Positions 7,570 through 15,238 of a DNA stretch of 36,713 bases are shown here, piece after piece (position 1 is the stretch's first letter; every line of letters begins with the position of its first letter). The notes below the pieces were generated by a model, which was given only the letters and a program-made list of their open reading frames with translations, searched no databases and had not been told where the DNA came from. The position numbers were made by a program, and so were the translations under genes. This DNA is from Alteromonadaceae bacterium UBA2620 (lineage in GTDB: Bacteria; Pseudomonadota; Gammaproteobacteria; Enterobacterales; Alteromonadaceae). The DNA is taken from positions 1-36,713 of the forward strand of contig DDJQ01000103.1 in assembly GCA_002339125.1 (NCBI GenBank), given 5' to 3'.

Positions 7570-8318
7570 GAGATCACCTTTGCTTCTTCGCGAAGTTTTG
7601 CCATCAGTTCAGCCACTGTCTCAACTTTAACACCTGCACTTCTGGCCGGTGGAGGCGTTACTTTCAAGGTTGTTACCCGTGGGGTAATGTCCACGCCCAG
7701 TTCGTCGGTACTCATTACCGCCAGCGGTTTACGTTTAGCTTTCATGATATCCGGCAATTTGGCATAGCGTGGTTCATTTAAGCGTAAATCGGTAGACACC
7801 ACTGCAGGCATGCTGAGTTTCAGGGTTTGCAATCCACCGTCGATTTCGCGGGTCACTTTCAGGCTGTCACCCTCTACTTCCACCGCCGAGGCAAAGGTCG
7901 CCTGGGGCATTTTGGTTAATGCTGCCAGCATCTGACCGGTCTGATTATTATCAGAATCGATGGCTTGTTTACCAATAATCACCAGGCCCGGTGATTCCTG
8001 CTCCACCAGGCGAGCCAGAATCTTGGCAACCTGTAACGACTCAGGAAACGTTTCGCACTCCACATGAATACCGCGGTCTGCACCGAGCGCCATGGCATTT
8101 CGGATCTGCTCCTGACATGCCTTAGGGCCAATGCTAACGGCAACAATTTCCGTCGCGATACCTTTTTCCTTTAATCTGACCGCCTCTTCCACTGCTATTT
8201 CACAAAAAGGATTCATGGCCATTTTAGCGTTGGTTAAATCCACATCGGATTGATCGGCTTTAACCCGCACTTTTACGTTGTAATCGATTACCCGTTTTAC
8301 CGGCACCAGTATTTTCAT
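7566..8318 (-). CDS. etfB: Electron transfer flavoprotein, beta subunit
   Basis: A 250-aa ETF beta subunit. It begins MKILVPVKRVIDYNVKVRV and carries the family AMP-binding region (GIHVECETFP, VIIGKQAIDSDNNQTGQMLA) and the C-terminal arm that wraps the alpha subunit. I chose the ATG at 8318 rather than the in-frame ATG at 8333, because AGAGG sits 5 nt before 8318 and only the shorter form matches the family N-terminus. It is first in the etfBA operon and divergent from ETF-QO across 263 bp containing a candidate operator cluster. Confidence 0.97.
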   Translation of the reverse strand: MKILVPVKRVIDYNVKVRVKADQSDVDLTNAKMAMNPFCEIAVEEAVRLKEKGIATEIVAVSIGPKACQEQIRNAMALGADRGIHVECETFPESLQVAKILARLVEQESPGLVIIGKQAIDSDNNQTGQMLAALTKMPQATFASAVEVEGDSLKVTREIDGGLQTLKLSMPAVVSTDLRLNEPRYAKLPDIMKAKRKPLAVMSTDELGVDITPRVTTLKVTPPPARSAGVKVETVAELMAKLREEAKVIS

Positions 8319-8401
8319 ATAAGCCTCTTTCATCCTTTACGGTTTAGTCTGCTTAGATCGTGCTCCAATAACTATGGCACTTTAATGACAGCAACTGTCA
8401 A

Positions 8402-8489
8402 TTTGACGTAACAACACTTTTGCAACATCTTTAGCATAAAATTTACTTGCAGTTGACGTTAACGTCAACCTGGTTTAGTTTGACGCAAC
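8402..8489. promoter_or_regulatory. Operator cluster between etfBA and ETF-QO, centred on an 18-bp perfect palindrome
   Basis: GTTGACGTTAACGTCAAC (8452-8469) is a perfect palindrome. Related half-sites lie on both sides: TTTGACGTAAC at 8402-8412 and TTTGACGCAAC at 8479-8489. From memory this resembles the site of LiuR, the MerR-family regulator of branched-chain amino acid and fatty acid degradation in proteobacteria, whose regulon can include ETF genes. The regulator identity is an inference; the palindrome is directly visible. Confidence 0.65.
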
Positions 8490-8581
8490 GCAATAAAAGC
8501 CATGAAAGTGGCAAATAAGGTTGCCAGTTAACGCCCCTACAGAGAACAATAAAATCAAATCAGAATATGAGGAGAAAGGCC

Positions 8582-10228
8582 GTGAAAAGAGAATCAATGG
8601 AGTTTGACGTTGTGATTGTTGGCGCAGGTCCATCGGGCCTCGCTACCGCTATCCGACTGGCTCAACAGGCTGAGCAGTCGGGCTCTGAGTTATCCATCTG
8701 TATCGTCGAGAAAGGTTCGGAAGTCGGTGCTCATATTCTATCCGGTGGCGTGATGGAAAGCGCGGCCCTCAGCGAACTCATTCCCGACTGGCAGGAGAAA
8801 GGCGCGCCGCTTAATCAACCGGTAACCGAGGATGCCACGTATCTGTTACGCAGCGAGAGCTCCAGTATTAAGCTGCCGGATCTGATTACGCCTAAAACCA
8901 TGCATAATAAAGGCAACTATATTGTTTCACTCGGAAATCTGTGTCGCTGGCTTGCCGAGCAGGCCGAAGGCATGGGTATTGAAATATTTCCCGGCTTTGC
9001 TGCTGCGGATGTTTTTTATAACGATGATGGCAGCGTGGGCGGCATTATTACCGGCGATATGGGCGTGGCTGCTGATGGCTCTGAAAAAGATAGCTACATG
9101 CCGGGTATGTTACTTAAAGCAAAATATACCGTTTTTGCCGAAGGGTGTCGTGGTCATCTGGGTAAAACCCTGATTGAAAAGTTTACCTTGGATAAGAACG
9201 CCACAGCGCAACATTATGCCATCGGTTTTAAAGAAATCTGGCAGGTCGATCCGGCAGTACATCAGCCGGGCCTGGTTGTTCACACTGCAGGCTGGCCATT
9301 AACGGAAGCCTCCGGAGGCAGTTATTTATATCATGCCGAAAATAATCAAATTTATGTTGGTTTAATTGTTGATTTGAATTACGACAACCCGTATTTAAGT
9401 CCCTTCGATGAATTTCAACGCATGAAACATCATCCGCTGTTTGCTCAATATTTAAACGGCGGTGAACGGGTAGCTTATGGTGCGCGAGCCATTACCAAAG
9501 GCGGATTTAATTCTTTACCACAAATGGCTTTTCTGGGGGGATGTCTGGTAGGTTGTAATGCCGGAACGTTAAATTTTTCTAAAATTAAAGGCATTCATAC
9601 GGCAATTAAGTCGGGCAAAATGGCCGCAGAAGTTATTTTTAATCAAATTAATCAGGCGACCAACACAGACTTTTGTATAGAATTTAATCAGGCCTATCAG
9701 CAAAGTGATTTAAGAAATGAACTTTTTAAAGCACGAAACTTTGGCCCGGCCCTGCATAAATTTGGCAATTTACTGGGAGGTGCGTTTAATACGCTGGAAC
9801 AAAATATTTTTAACGGCAATCTTTTTGTGACATTAAAAGATACTGATGCTGACTTTAAAAAATTAAAATCTGCCGCCCAGTGCCAGCCGATAAACTATGA
9901 AAAACCGGATAATACACTCAGTTTTGATAAATTATCATCGGTGTATTTAGCCAATACCAGTCACGATGAAGACCAACCCTGTCACCTGCAGTTAAAAGAC
10001 CCGGAAATACCGGTAAAGGTTAATCTGCCAAGTTACGCGGAACCAGCACAACGCTACTGCCCTGCTGGTGTATACGAGATAGTTGAGGGTGACGACAAGC
10101 AACCGCAGTTTCAGATTAATGCGGCCAATTGCGTACATTGTAAAACCTGTGACATTAAAGATCCGGCGCAAAATATCCGCTGGGTGGTACCCGAAGGCGC
10201 CAGCGGTCCTAATTATCCGAATATGTAA
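8582..10228 (+). CDS. etfD: Electron transfer flavoprotein-ubiquinone oxidoreductase
   Basis: A 548-aa membrane-associated flavoprotein carrying electrons from ETF into the ubiquinone pool. The N-terminal FAD site is VVIVGAGPSGLATAIRLA; the ubiquinone region follows with VGAHILSGGVME, HNKGNYIVSLGNLCRWLAEQ and AIGFKEIWQV; the C-terminal 4Fe-4S ferredoxin domain has its Cys ligands in RYCPAGVYE and NCVHCKTCDIKDP. I chose the GTG at 8582 because AGGAG lies 7 nt upstream; an ATG at 8567 has no ribosome site, and ATG 8597 is also possible. Transcription diverges from etfBA across the palindromic operator cluster. Base composition drops sharply from about 9330 onward, to roughly 33-40% GC in sampled lines against 58% near the start, continuing into the H-NS gene. 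Confidence 0.97.
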   Translation: MKRESMEFDVVIVGAGPSGLATAIRLAQQAEQSGSELSICIVEKGSEVGAHILSGGVMESAALSELIPDWQEKGAPLNQPVTEDATYLLRSESSSIKLPDLITPKTMHNKGNYIVSLGNLCRWLAEQAEGMGIEIFPGFAAADVFYNDDGSVGGIITGDMGVAADGSEKDSYMPGMLLKAKYTVFAEGCRGHLGKTLIEKFTLDKNATAQHYAIGFKEIWQVDPAVHQPGLVVHTAGWPLTEASGGSYLYHAENNQIYVGLIVDLNYDNPYLSPFDEFQRMKHHPLFAQYLNGGERVAYGARAITKGGFNSLPQMAFLGGCLVGCNAGTLNFSKIKGIHTAIKSGKMAAEVIFNQINQATNTDFCIEFNQAYQQSDLRNELFKARNFGPALHKFGNLLGGAFNTLEQNIFNGNLFVTLKDTDADFKKLKSAAQCQPINYEKPDNTLSFDKLSSVYLANTSHDEDQPCHLQLKDPEIPVKVNLPSYAEPAQRYCPAGVYEIVEGDDKQPQFQINAANCVHCKTCDIKDPAQNIRWVVPEGASGPNYPNM

Positions 10229-10313
10229 TTCGTTTATTGTTTTAAATATAATTTTGAAAAACCACGAGATTAAATTAGAATTGTCATAGTTTTTAAACAT
10301 AGGCAGATAATTA

Positions 10314-10709
10314 ATGAGTGAGTTTTTAGAAATTTTAACTCATGGACGACGTTTACAAGGTGCCGTAAAGGATTTATCGGTAGAAGAGTTAACGAGTGTT
10401 CAGGAAAAGCTGAATAACATTATCGAAAAAAGAAAAGAGCAGGAAGCTGAATTAATTAAAGCCCAGCAGGAGAAACTTGCCAAGCTTGAAGAAATTAAAA
10501 AACAAATGGAAGAAGCCGGCATTGATGTAGCCGATTTACAGGATGTGGCAGAAACCAAGCCAAAACGTAAATCCGGTAAAAAACGTCCGGTTAAATATAA
10601 AATTACCGTTGATGGTGAAACTGTCGCCTGGACCGGCGTTGGCAGAATGCCGGTAGTATTTAAAGATGCCCTTGCAAAAGGTCAGTCTTTAGAAGATTTC
10701 GCAATTTAA
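10314..10709 (+). CDS. H-NS family nucleoid-associated protein
   Basis: A 131-aa H-NS-like protein. Residues about 1-60 are the helical oligomerisation region (FLEILTHGRRLQGAVKDLSV, then a Glu/Lys-rich coiled coil). A very basic linker (KPKRKSGKKRPVKYK, about 84-98) leads into the C-terminal DNA-binding domain KITVDGETVAWTGVGRMP...GQSLEDFAI. In E. coli H-NS the minor-groove motif is TGQGR; here the Gln is Val (TGVGR), so binding preference may differ. It is expected to coat AT-rich DNA and silence transferred genes. It is monocistronic with its own terminator; the upstream gap is AT-rich. Confidence 0.93.
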   Translation: MSEFLEILTHGRRLQGAVKDLSVEELTSVQEKLNNIIEKRKEQEAELIKAQQEKLAKLEEIKKQMEEAGIDVADLQDVAETKPKRKSGKKRPVKYKITVDGETVAWTGVGRMPVVFKDALAKGQSLEDFAI

Positions 10710-10717
10710 TCTTTGAT

Positions 10718-10741
10718 AGCGGGGACCTTCCCCGCTTTTTT
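10718..10741 (+). terminator. Rho-independent terminator after the H-NS gene
   Basis: AGCGGGG pairs with CCCCGCT around ACCTT, followed directly by TTTTTA. It ends only 6 bp before the next start codon. Confidence 0.9.
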
Positions 10742-10747
10742 ATTTAA

Positions 10748-11533
10748 ATGTCTATATCACTTAATTTTGAGCAGTATCACTGCAAAAAGCAAAATGCCCC
10801 CTGGGTTGTTTTGATTCATGGTTTGTTTGGTAATCTGGATAATTTAGCCGCACTCAGACGCCACCTTACAGATGCCTTTAATGTCATCGCTATCGACTTA
10901 CCGGACCACGGTGAATCGCCCTGGGTAGACACCTTTACCCTGGCGGATTGCGTAAGTGCGCTCGTCCGGGTGCTGGATGATCAGCACATTGATAAGTGTC
11001 ATGTTGTGGGCCATTCGCTGGGTGGCAAAGTAGCCATGCTCACCGCGCTCACCCATCCGGACCGCGTTGATAAACTGGTGCCCATGGATATTGCGCCGGT
11101 AACCTACCCGCCTCATCACCAATCGGTATTTGCCGGACTCAAAAAGGTTGATCTCAGTGCTATAAGCGGACGTAAAGACGCAGACAGTGTCATGCAAACT
11201 GAGATTAAAATCCCCGAGGTCAGACAGTTTTTGTTAAAGAGCCTCTATCAGGATGATGATGGCCAGTGGCAATGGCGCTTTAACGTAGCAGGCCTGGAAA
11301 AAGACTACGCCAACGTAGGCGGTTTCTCTGCTCCGGAAAGCGCCCGCTTTGAAGGCAGTGTGACATTTATAAAAGGTGGCGAGTCAGACTACATCACCCG
11401 GCAACATCAGGCAGTTATCGGCAAGTACTTCCCTAACGCTAAAGCCAAATTTGTTGAGGGCGTTGGTCACTGGTTACATGCCGAGAAACCGCAGGTAGTC
11501 AACGGGTTGGTCGAACGGGCGTTAACACCCTGA
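10748..11533 (+). CDS. ybfF: Alpha/beta-fold esterase, YbfF family
   Basis: A 261-aa hydrolase resembling E. coli YbfF over its whole length. Motifs in order are VLIHGLFGNLDNLAALRRHL, DLPDHGESP, the nucleophile elbow VGHSLGGKVAML, LVPMDIAPVTYPP, the FLLKSLY.D..GQWQWRFNV segment and the catalytic His in EGVGHWLHAEKPQVV. YbfF is a cytoplasmic acyl-CoA or short-chain ester hydrolase; its physiological substrate is uncertain. The ATG follows the H-NS terminator by 6 bp and has no visible Shine-Dalgarno sequence, so translation may be leaderless or weak, or some transcription may come from read-through. In E. coli ybfF is also close to the fldA-fur region, matching the order here. Confidence 0.93.
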   Translation: MSISLNFEQYHCKKQNAPWVVLIHGLFGNLDNLAALRRHLTDAFNVIAIDLPDHGESPWVDTFTLADCVSALVRVLDDQHIDKCHVVGHSLGGKVAMLTALTHPDRVDKLVPMDIAPVTYPPHHQSVFAGLKKVDLSAISGRKDADSVMQTEIKIPEVRQFLLKSLYQDDDGQWQWRFNVAGLEKDYANVGGFSAPESARFEGSVTFIKGGESDYITRQHQAVIGKYFPNAKAKFVEGVGHWLHAEKPQVVNGLVERALTP

Positions 11534-11543
11534 CCATTAATTT

Positions 11544-11570
11544 TGTAAATGATAAACATTTGCATTTACA
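11544..11570 (+). promoter_or_regulatory. Fur box upstream of the DUF2788-fldA operon
   Basis: TGTAAATG (11544-11551) and CATTTACA (11563-11570) form an inverted repeat. Aligned to the 19-bp Fur consensus GATAATGATAATCATTATC, 11545-11563 matches at 14 of 19 positions. It ends 14 bp before an extended -10 element, so Fur bound here would block the promoter. Confidence 0.75.
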
Positions 11571-11747
11571 AAGACCGGTTGTGATATACTCCGCGCCAAT
11601 CAGATTCTAAGAGCTGGCAGGCTGCGGAAGTTGTCATTCTGAGTTGCCGGAACGTCGGCCGCATTGACACAAAAGTCAGTAACAATGCCTGCGATAGCCA
11701 CATTACTGTGGTATAGTTTGCGCGCGAAAATACAGTAAAGGTTTTTT
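11571..11747 (+). promoter_or_regulatory. Promoter and about 155-nt leader of the DUF2788-fldA operon
   Basis: An extended -10 (TGA then TATACT, 11582-11590) lies just behind the Fur box. A second extended -10 (TGG then TATAGT, 11709-11717) sits about 30 bp before the DUF2788 start, so there may be a Fur-controlled distal promoter and a constitutive proximal one. The stretch between them holds no plausible coding frame and could be a leader or a small RNA. A perfect TTGACA at 11664-11669 has no matching -10. Confidence 0.5.
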
Positions 11748-11972
11748 ATGCTTGCGAAGTATTACGAACAAATAGAATCTATCATGCTCGATTTAGGGCT
11801 GGTGATATTGTTTGTTCTGATGATTTTTGCCGTCCATGACGTATTGAAAAAGAACGATGTTCCCATGATTGGCCGGGTTGTCGCCTATGGTGTTCTGGGT
11901 CTGGGAGCCATGGGTTTTATTGCAAAAGGGATTATCCAGCTGTTCTGGCAGAGCAGCGGCGTATCCGGATAA
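11748..11972 (+). CDS. DUF2788 family small membrane protein
   Basis: A 74-aa protein with two predicted membrane helices (about 14-31, LDLGLVILFVLMIFAVHDVL, and 43-65, VAYGVLGLGAMGFIAKGIIQ) joined by a short charged loop (KKNDVPMIGR). It matches the DUF2788 family as I remember it, a small inner-membrane protein common in Alteromonadales and Pseudomonadales. The family function is unknown. AAAGG precedes the ATG. It is the first gene before fldA (33-bp gap) and shares the Fur-controlled promoter, so a role linked to iron limitation or redox is plausible but unproven. Confidence 0.85.
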   Translation: MLAKYYEQIESIMLDLGLVILFVLMIFAVHDVLKKNDVPMIGRVVAYGVLGLGAMGFIAKGIIQLFWQSSGVSG

Positions 11973-12005
11973 CCATTTTCAAAAGTAAGTAGATAGAGGT
12001 TAGAT

Positions 12006-12530
12006 ATGGCAAGTGTTGGCCTGTTTTTTGGTAGCGACACTGGCAATACAGAGCATGTTGCCAAGTTAATTCAAAAAGAATTGGGTAAAAACCTGATTGA
12101 CGTTCACGATATTGCAAAGAGCTCTAAAGAGCAGATTGCAGAGTTTGATTTGCTGATTTTCGGTATTCCTACCTGGTATTACGGCGAAGCGCAGTGTGAC
12201 TGGGACGATTTCTTCCCTGAGCTGGAGCAAATAGATTTTACCGACAAGCTGGTAGCCATCTTTGGTTGTGGTGATCAGGAAGACTACGCAGAGTATTTCC
12301 TTGATGCCATGGGCATGGTTCGTGACATCGTTGAAGCCCGTGGTGCTATCCTGGTAGGTCAGTGGTCTACCGACGGTTACGATTTTGAAGCCTCTAAAGG
12401 CATGGCCGATGACACTCACTTCGTGGGTCTGGGTATCGACGAAGACCGTCAGCCAGAACTCACCGACGAACGTGTTCGCGCCTGGTGTCAGCAGTTAAAC
12501 GAAGAGCTTTGTCTGGCCGAACTGGCTTAA
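12006..12530 (+). CDS. fldA: Flavodoxin (long-chain type)
   Basis: A 174-aa FMN-binding flavodoxin, a cytoplasmic low-potential electron carrier. The FMN phosphate loop is FFGSDTGNTEHVA (E. coli FldA-type), followed by IFGIPTWYYGEAQCDWDDFF with the isoalloxazine-stacking Trp, and FGCGDQEDYAEYF. The 20-residue insertion in the last strand marks it as long-chain. TAGAGG precedes the ATG by 6 nt. Flavodoxin replaces iron-sulfur ferredoxin when iron is scarce, which fits the Fur box before the operon and fur about 3 kb downstream. A strong terminator follows. Confidence 0.98.
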   Translation: MASVGLFFGSDTGNTEHVAKLIQKELGKNLIDVHDIAKSSKEQIAEFDLLIFGIPTWYYGEAQCDWDDFFPELEQIDFTDKLVAIFGCGDQEDYAEYFLDAMGMVRDIVEARGAILVGQWSTDGYDFEASKGMADDTHFVGLGIDEDRQPELTDERVRAWCQQLNEELCLAELA

Positions 12531-12545
12531 ATTCGGCTTAAGTTC

Positions 12546-12578
12546 AAAAAACGCAGGTTTAGCCCTGCGTTTTTTTTG
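12546..12578. terminator. Bidirectional rho-independent terminator
   Basis: ACGCAGG pairs with CCTGCGT around a 6-nt loop, flanked by an A-run on the left and T8 on the right. It ends fldA on the plus strand and can end the convergent lipoprotein gene on the minus strand. Confidence 0.92.
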
Positions 12579-12603
12579 CCTGTAAACGGTTGGCTTATAA
12601 GAT

Positions 12604-13095
12604 TTACCCCCGGCTTACCCTCATTCCTACCGAAGCAATTATATCACTGCCGGAACACCCGGTTTTACTGGCCAGCTTTTCCAGTCGACATTGCCCCGAA
12701 CCATCTTCAAGACAAAACTCAAAGCGGGTCTGGGTTTTAACCGGCTTGTCTAAAATGCCGGCTGGCATTGCCGCCCATTTCCACTTAGCGACCACCTGTT
12801 CAGCTTCTTTTGCAAAATGTCGGCTGCTCGATTCCACTACACGAATACCGGTGACAGTGTTATCAGGCTTTATCACGTACTCAACAGTAGCGCATCCTGT
12901 ATTAGCCGCCATGGCTTCTTTCTTTGGATAGCGGGCAGGAAAACGTTCGAGCGCCTGCCATTCAGGCATAGCCAGAACATCGGTGCTTAGTGGTAGTTGG
13001 GCATATTCACTTGTGGCGGGAGTGGTAGCGGGCTCAGTGGCGCCGCAGGCCACTATAAAGCCGGCGGCAAACACCGTTAAGATCGCATATTTCAT
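12604..13095 (-). CDS. Putative lipoprotein with TonB C-terminal-like domain
   Basis: A 163-aa protein. Residues 1-17 form a lipoprotein signal peptide ending in the lipobox IVAC, so it should be acylated at Cys17 and exported. A low-complexity Thr/Pro/Ala stretch follows (GATEPATTPATSEYAQ). Residues about 50-120 look like a TonB C-terminal domain (FPARYPKKEAMAANTGCATV, EYVIKPDNTVTGIRVVESSS, VVAKWKWA). Four Cys in the mature part may form disulfides. It lacks the Pro-rich span and N-terminal helix of real TonB, so it is not a classical energy transducer. It is monocistronic, 33 bp after the chemoreceptor gene. Confidence 0.75.
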   Translation of the reverse strand: MKYAILTVFAAGFIVACGATEPATTPATSEYAQLPLSTDVLAMPEWQALERFPARYPKKEAMAANTGCATVEYVIKPDNTVTGIRVVESSSRHFAKEAEQVVAKWKWAAMPAGILDKPVKTQTRFEFCLEDGSGQCRLEKLASKTGCSGSDIIASVGMRVSRG

Positions 13096-13128
13096 TGTTC
13101 TTCCCTGAAAACTCTCGATTAATTTAAA

Positions 13129-15135
13129 CTAAAGTCTAAACTTCGATACCGCCCTTTTCAAGTCAGCAATTTCTACGTCAATTTTCGAAGTAGACGCATT
13201 CGCCCGCTCAGTACTGTGGGCACTGAGTTCAGCGAGTTCCACAATTCGCTGTAAACTCCCAGCAACGTCCGCAAGCAGTGTATCCTGCCTTTCCGTATCG
13301 GTTACGATCTCGCGGTTAATCCGGCTCAGCTCCTGAATAATCACTGAAATTGAGGCAACTTGCTCAGTTACCTGTTCGGTGGCTTTAGCCCCCTGTTGCG
13401 CTTGTTCACGGCCCGTATTGATGGTTTGTACCGCCTGATGGGCATCTTTTTGTAAGCTGCCGATCATAGCTTCTATTTCTTCGGTGGAATTATGAGTACG
13501 GTTTGCCAGGGTTCTCACTTCGTCAGCCACCACCGCGAACCCCCTTCCCTGCTCGCCCGCTCGGGCCGCTTCGATAGCGGCATTCAACGCCAGCAAATTG
13601 GTTTGCTCAGCAATGGTTTTAATCACATCCAGAATACTGCCGATATTACGACTGTTCTCATCGAGGCGATGCACAACCTGCGCTGAAGCTTCGGCCTGAC
13701 GGGCTTGCTCAAGCACCTGCTGACGGTTATTTTCAGCCAGTGCGGCAATGCTCTGACTCTGCTGTTCCACCTGACTCAGTTTTTCCATGGCGGTAGTGAT
13801 CTGGTTGAGGTTATGATGGCTGGTTTCTCGCACATGATCGGTATTGGTAGCCGTGGTCTGAACCTGCTTGCGTTGTTCGCCAACCTGTTGCAGGCTTTCC
13901 TCGCCTAGCGCAATGCTCGATTTAGTCACCTCTTCAAGGCGGTGTTCCTGCGACAGGATATTGCCTACCAGGCTGCGCAGGCTCTCAGTCAGCGCATTAA
14001 TTTTAGATGCCAGAGCGGCAAATTCATCACTGCCATTATCGTCCAGTTTACGAGTGAGATCGCCCTGACTCAGTTGAGTCAGACCGCGATTTATTTTTAC
14101 CAACGGACGGGCTATGCTGCGGGTAGTAATAACAGCCAGCACCACCGCTGCAATTAAACCGATTACAAAGACCGCACCGGTTTTAACTAACGCGCCCATA
14201 ACGGTGTCCAGAATTTTCTGTTGCGCATTCAGGGTACTGGCATTAATTTGTCCGTATAGCGAGCTAATGGTGGTTTGGGCCGAGTTCAGCGCTTTATTCG
14301 CTGCCCCCTGACGAGCGGCACTTTCGCTGGTAAACGCCAGCTTTTGCTTTTGCATCCACACCAGCCCGTTATTGCCGGTGAGCTCAACAATAAACGCCTC
14401 ATACTGCTCATTAAACATGTCTACTATGCCCTGGGTATCTACCGTTTCAGCCAGTCGGTTGAGGTAATCCTTATCAACTTCCAGGTTACTGATTTGATAA
14501 GCCAAATCTTCTTCAATAACGGCTGTTGCATCGGCTTCGCGGCTATTAACCAGATCTTCAATGGCCGTATTCATGGTGAGCAATTTGTTGTCGATATTAT
14601 TGCCGGTACCAATTACTGTTTCGATGCCCGGATCGCTAGTGTCGAGATAGCTCAGGTCGAGCATTAAAGCACTCGCTTCATCGGCAATCATCAGTACTTT
14701 TTCGGACTGCTCAGCAATCCGCTCCTCAAAGATAAGCTGTTGCTCCAACGCTTCGTACATGCCAAGGCTTTGCTCTACATACTCCTGACTGGCTGCTATG
14801 GCCTGAGTGGCCTGTTTGTCATTACCCAGCAGTTTAGCCAGTTCGTCGAGGCCACGCACAAACGTTTCCGAGCGGGCGGCAAACTGCGACTTGCTGTTTT
14901 GCAATGCAGGCAACGAACTCACGTGATAACCATTGGCGGTAATCGTGGCCAGCGTGAGTATTTGTGTATTGACCTCGTTCATCAACGTTTGCACCGGCAT
15001 TTTTTCTTCGATGACGTCTTCGGCGGAGGTTTGGATACCGGATAACCCCCAATAGGAAAGAATACTCGTAATTAACAATAAACAACCAAAGGATGCGAAT
15101 CCCAGAATGATTTTATTAACGACTGTTAAAGACAT
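13129..15135 (-). CDS. Methyl-accepting chemotaxis protein
   Basis: A 668-aa transmembrane chemoreceptor. TM1 is about residues 5-30 and TM2 about 316-340. The roughly 285-residue periplasmic region is almost all helical, long enough for a helical bimodular (HBM/TorS-like) sensor rather than a simple four-helix bundle. A HAMP domain follows (SIARPLVKINRGLTQLSQGD), then the cytoplasmic signalling domain with the conserved hairpin tip EQTNLLALNAAIEAARAGEQ and GRGFAVVADEVRTLANRT. No CheR-docking pentapeptide is seen at the C-terminus (KRAVSKFRL). The start was set at ATG 15135 (AGGAA 5 nt upstream), not the upstream in-frame codon at 15156. The ligand is unknown; a sigma-28-type promoter lies upstream. 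Confidence 0.95.
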   Translation of the reverse strand: MSLTVVNKIILGFASFGCLLLITSILSYWGLSGIQTSAEDVIEEKMPVQTLMNEVNTQILTLATITANGYHVSSLPALQNSKSQFAARSETFVRGLDELAKLLGNDKQATQAIAASQEYVEQSLGMYEALEQQLIFEERIAEQSEKVLMIADEASALMLDLSYLDTSDPGIETVIGTGNNIDNKLLTMNTAIEDLVNSREADATAVIEEDLAYQISNLEVDKDYLNRLAETVDTQGIVDMFNEQYEAFIVELTGNNGLVWMQKQKLAFTSESAARQGAANKALNSAQTTISSLYGQINASTLNAQQKILDTVMGALVKTGAVFVIGLIAAVVLAVITTRSIARPLVKINRGLTQLSQGDLTRKLDDNGSDEFAALASKINALTESLRSLVGNILSQEHRLEEVTKSSIALGEESLQQVGEQRKQVQTTATNTDHVRETSHHNLNQITTAMEKLSQVEQQSQSIAALAENNRQQVLEQARQAEASAQVVHRLDENSRNIGSILDVIKTIAEQTNLLALNAAIEAARAGEQGRGFAVVADEVRTLANRTHNSTEEIEAMIGSLQKDAHQAVQTINTGREQAQQGAKATEQVTEQVASISVIIQELSRINREIVTDTERQDTLLADVAGSLQRIVELAELSAHSTERANASTSKIDVEIADLKRAVSKFRL

Positions 15136-15211
15136 TAGTATTCCTGTTTGCAGCACGGCAATTTAAGTATAGCAGTGCTGAGGTTCATGACTTCCGGCGC
15201 AACATACCTCT

Positions 15212-15238
15212 TAATCGGCCTCATTATAAGAAGACTTA
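15212..15238 (-). promoter_or_regulatory. Candidate sigma-28 (FliA) promoter of the chemoreceptor gene
   Basis: On the minus strand TAAG, a 15-nt spacer, and GCCGATTA match the FliA consensus TAAA-N15-GCCGATAA at 3 of 4 and 7 of 8 positions with exact spacing. It lies about 77 bp before the start codon. Confidence 0.65.

Noticed and set aside
11664..11669. Perfect TTGACA in the fldA leader as a -35
   Set aside because: No acceptable -10 is found 16-18 bp downstream.
11591..11740. tRNA or RyhB-type RNA in the leader of fldA
   Set aside because: No cloverleaf is seen and I could not identify the RyhB core; kept only as a possible unnamed leader or small RNA.
12590..12931. 113-codon plus-strand frame over the TonB-domain lipoprotein
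   Set aside because: The minus-strand gene has a signal peptide and domain, so this is its antisense shadow.
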